Positions 6,188 through 7,984 of a stretch of 7,984 nt of DNA are shown here, piece after piece. The position numbers and the translations under genes are program-made. The notes under the pieces were generated by a model. It was not told the origin of the DNA. It did no database searches and saw nothing but the letters and a program-made list of their open reading frames with translations. The stretch lies in the NCBI GenBank assembly GCA_012514615.1, contig JAAYZY010000504.1, positions 1 through 7,984 on the forward strand, given 5' to 3'. The stretch comes from Chloroflexota bacterium (GTDB taxonomy: Bacteria > Chloroflexota > Anaerolineae > DTPP01). Within the stretch, counting starts at the first letter, position 1; each line of letters opens with the position of its first letter.

Positions 6188-7342
6188 TCAGGGCAGGCGC
6201 AGTTGGTAGATGCGGTACCGTTTATCCAGCCGCGCCCCCATGCGCTGGGCCAGCCGGTTGGTGGTAGGGTTGTCCTCGCCGGTGAGCGACATGTCCATCC
6301 AGCGATAGCCCTTGCGCACGCAGGTTTCGGCGATGCGGGCGTAGATCAGGGCGTCCAGGCCGTGCCCCCAATATTCCGGCAGCATGGCCATGATCTTGAA
6401 AGTGACGCCGGACAGGCGGCGGCTATACCACCAGAGCAGGCCGTAGTGCCAGGGGAAGCGCAGGCCGTGGCAGCGCCGCAGAGCGCCGTTCAGGTCGGGC
6501 ATGGCCAGGCCGAACCCCACCGGCTGCCCCTCCACCTCCACGAAGACGATCAGGTCTGGGTCCAGCAGAGGGCGCAGCAGCGCCCCCTGCCGCCGCCACT
6601 CCCCCTCATCCATGGGGCTGAACTCCGGCAGGCCGGCCAGGGCGCGGTTGTAGACCCGCAGCGCAACGCCCAGCTCCTCGTCCCAACGGGCCAAGTCGCC
6701 GGCGCGCAGGCGCACTGGAGGCCCCATGCGCCGGCGCACCAGCTCCACCGCCCGCTGCAGCTTGGCCGGCAGGCCGAACTGGCCGTCTTCCCCCATGTAG
6801 TCGGCGGTGTAGGCGCGGTAGGCAAGGGAATCGCTGTGCTTGGCGAAGCCGTAGCGCTCCAGGTAGCCCACGTAGTAGGGGGGCGACCAGCCCATGAGGA
6901 GCACCGGCGGCGTCTGCCGCCCATGGATGAGCAGACCGGGCTCGTCGGCCGGGCCGAACGACTGGGGGCCGCGCAGGAGGGGCAGGCCGCGCTCCCTGGC
7001 CCAGGTCGCCGCCCGATCCAGCAGGGCCTGGGCCGCCGGCCACTCTTGGACGCAGTCGAAGAAGCCGAACACCGCCACCCCCTGGCCTAGGGCGCGGTTC
7101 ACGTCGTGGTCGGTGGCCACGCCCACGGTGCCCAGCGGCGTGGGGCCGCGCCAGGCCATGAAGAAGTCGCCTTCGCCGTGGCGGAAGAACGGGTTGCGCC
7201 GGGGGTCCAGCCGGGCGGCGCGCTCCCGCAGGATCGGCGGTACCCAGCAGGGATCGCCCTGGTAGATACGCCAGGGGAAGCACACGAAGGCCCGCCGCTC
7301 CTTGGCGGTGCGGACGGGGCGCACCTCGATGGCAGGCGCCAC
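6188..7342 (-). CDS. GNAT-like N-acetyltransferase superfamily protein, large form
   Basis: A 384-residue soluble protein resembling a widespread, poorly studied family (E. coli YghO-like) often labelled GNAT or hypothetical. Visible family marks are the N-terminal FPWRIYQGDPCWVPP (22-36), LDPRRNPFF (45-53), VFGFFDC (91-97), RGPQSFGPADEPGLLIHG (124-141) and PPYYVGYLERYGF (154-166). The C-terminal part (about 262-384) looks like the acetyltransferase fold: VFVEVEGQPVGFGLA, then KIMAMLPEYWGHGLDALIY, where the acetyl-CoA loop would be expected, and EDNPTTNRLAQRMGA near the end. No classical Q/R-x-x-G-x-G/A loop is clear, so catalysis and substrate are uncertain. There are no membrane segments or signal peptide. 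The start is a GTG, fixed by a strong SD. It lies 21 bases after the amidase gene and 28 before the transporter, so the three are probably co-transcribed. Confidence 0.72.
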   Translation of the reverse strand: MAPAIEVRPVRTAKERRAFVCFPWRIYQGDPCWVPPILRERAARLDPRRNPFFRHGEGDFFMAWRGPTPLGTVGVATDHDVNRALGQGVAVFGFFDCVQEWPAAQALLDRAATWARERGLPLLRGPQSFGPADEPGLLIHGRQTPPVLLMGWSPPYYVGYLERYGFAKHSDSLAYRAYTADYMGEDGQFGLPAKLQRAVELVRRRMGPPVRLRAGDLARWDEELGVALRVYNRALAGLPEFSPMDEGEWRRQGALLRPLLDPDLIVFVEVEGQPVGFGLAMPDLNGALRRCHGLRFPWHYGLLWWYSRRLSGVTFKIMAMLPEYWGHGLDALIYARIAETCVRKGYRWMDMSLTGEDNPTTNRLAQRMGARLDKRYRIYQLRLP

Positions 7343-7348
7343 AGGCAG

Positions 7349-7356
7349 CCTCCCCC
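7349..7356 (-). promoter_or_regulatory. Ribosome-binding site fixing the GNAT-like GTG start
   Basis: GGGGGAGG on the minus strand ends six bases before the GTG at 7342-7340 and lies within the 21-base spacer after the amidase stop codon. No ATG or other strong SD is nearby, and the family's N-terminal FPWRIY motif begins about 20 residues later as expected, so the GTG start is well supported. Confidence 0.7.
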
Positions 7357-7363
7357 GGCCGGG

Positions 7364-7984
7364 TTACGGCAGGTAGCGTTTGGGGAACTTGGCCACCACG
7401 GTGTAGCAGGGGTCCACCACATTGCCGATGCGCATGGCGCCCACCTGGGCGTTGAGCTGCCAAGCCTCCTGCCGCTGGAACCCGTATTCATCCACCAGCC
7501 AACGCAGCAGCTCCATCTGCGCCAGGCTCACACAGTCCATGAGCGGGCGGCTGCTGGCGGCCACCATGATGTGGGTGGCGTCTTCCAGGCGCGGCCACTC
7601 GGCGCTGCGCCCCTTCACCACGTCGATGCCCAAGGTCACCTCGGCCGGCGCCTCGCCGGCGGTGCCGTTGAGCTCGCCATCGCCCTGGAAGGCGTGGACA
7701 TCCCCGAAGGAGAGGTAGGCGCCCCGCACCCACACCGGCAGGTAGAGGGTGGTGCCTTCCTTGGTCTCGATGCAGTCCATGTTGCCGCCGTACTCGCCGG
7801 GCGTCAGGGTCATCTCCACACGCCCGAAGCGCGGGGCCACGCCGATGGAGCCGATGAAGGGGGCCATGGGCACTTCGGCCTGACCCAGGCGGCTCTGGGG
7901 CAGCTCCAACCGCCCCACCTGGCGGGCCAAGTCCAACTGCCAGGTATAGCGGATCTCGGGGATCGGGTCGTTGTAGAGCAGGCG
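7364..7984 (-). CDS. Acetamidase/formamidase family protein, 5' end outside window
   Basis: The C-terminal 206 residues are visible; the frame stays open to the right edge, so the start is missing and roughly a third of a usual 300-residue protein is unseen. Family marks, in residues counted from the window edge, are PFIGSIGVAP (40-49), GGNMDC (65-70), LYLPVWVRGA (79-88), the GD-H-QGDGE stretch (93-103) and GTAGE (106-110). These match the FmdA/AmdA family, which hydrolyses short amides such as formamide or acetamide to ammonia and the carboxylic acid in the cytoplasm. The GTAGE variant differs slightly from the more common GTAIE. A TTG at 7936 is in frame but inside conserved sequence, so it is not the start. 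The C-terminus ends FPKRYLP with TAA at 7364-7366. It is the first visible gene of the amidase/GNAT-like/transporter cluster; the promoter would lie beyond the window. Confidence 0.87.
   Translation of the reverse strand, partial: RLLYNDPIPEIRYTWQLDLARQVGRLELPQSRLGQAEVPMAPFIGSIGVAPRFGRVEMTLTPGEYGGNMDCIETKEGTTLYLPVWVRGAYLSFGDVHAFQGDGELNGTAGEAPAEVTLGIDVVKGRSAEWPRLEDATHIMVAASSRPLMDCVSLAQMELLRWLVDEYGFQRQEAWQLNAQVGAMRIGNVVDPCYTVVAKFPKRYLP

Noticed and set aside
4717..6267. A 516-codon open frame on the plus strand opposite the transporter gene
   Set aside because: Its product is rich in H, Q, G, R and D without any recognisable domain. It is the antisense shadow of a clear GPH transporter in GC-rich DNA.
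6122..7090. A 322-codon plus-strand frame opposite the GNAT-like gene
   Set aside because: It is a shadow frame dominated by A, Q, G, H and V, while the opposite strand encodes a coherent protein with conserved blocks and a strong SD.
1..7984. Defence system, prophage, insertion sequence or CRISPR content
   Set aside because: No nuclease, methylase, transposase, integrase, direct-repeat array or phage-like gene is present; the visible genes belong to ordinary metabolic, signalling and envelope families.

Overview
This is a GC-rich chromosomal window with short gaps and dense coding. High third-position GC explains the many long but meaningless open frames antisense to real genes. Gene content suggests a member of the Chloroflexota, probably Anaerolineae-like. 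The main reason is a large membrane glycosyltransferase that ends in two tandem beta-rich domains of a kind I associate with that phylum. This placement is an inference from family resemblance, not proven. I see no tRNA, rRNA, CRISPR array, transposase or integrase.

Layout. (1) Positions 1-885, minus strand: two tandem histidine-phosphatase (phosphoglycerate-mutase-like) genes joined by an ATGA stop/start overlap. The second runs off the left edge. A near-consensus sigma-70-type promoter drives them leftward. (2) Positions 1011-3323, plus strand: a 770-residue multi-pass glycosyltransferase of the dolichyl-phosphate-mannose/ArnT-like (GT-C) type. It is divergent from the phosphatases, and its ribosome-binding site touches their -35 box. 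(3) Positions 3324-3376: a short convergent gap filled by two back-to-back hairpins. (4) Positions 3377-4612, minus strand: an HD-GYP protein with a C-terminal response-regulator receiver domain, with its own predicted promoter and a leader that can fold into two adjoining stem-loops. (5) Positions 4774-7984, minus strand: a three-gene cluster with 21- and 28-base spacers. In transcription order it is an acetamidase/formamidase-family protein (cut by the right edge), a GNAT-like protein and a GPH/MelB-type MFS transporter.

Working together. The phosphatase pair is clearly co-transcribed and probably translationally coupled. The amidase, GNAT-like and transporter genes look like one operon, but their shared substrate cannot be read from sequence. 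A role in taking up and processing a small amide or sugar-like compound is only a guess. The HD-GYP protein probably degrades cyclic di-GMP under control of a partner histidine kinase that is not in this window. The glycosyltransferase probably moves a sugar from a polyprenyl-phosphate carrier onto an unknown acceptor outside the membrane.

I found no convincing new multi-gene system. The best leads are the structured leader of the HD-GYP gene, the reversed HD-GYP/receiver order, a phosphatase lacking the usual catalytic glutamate, and the crowded divergent control region at 886-1010.
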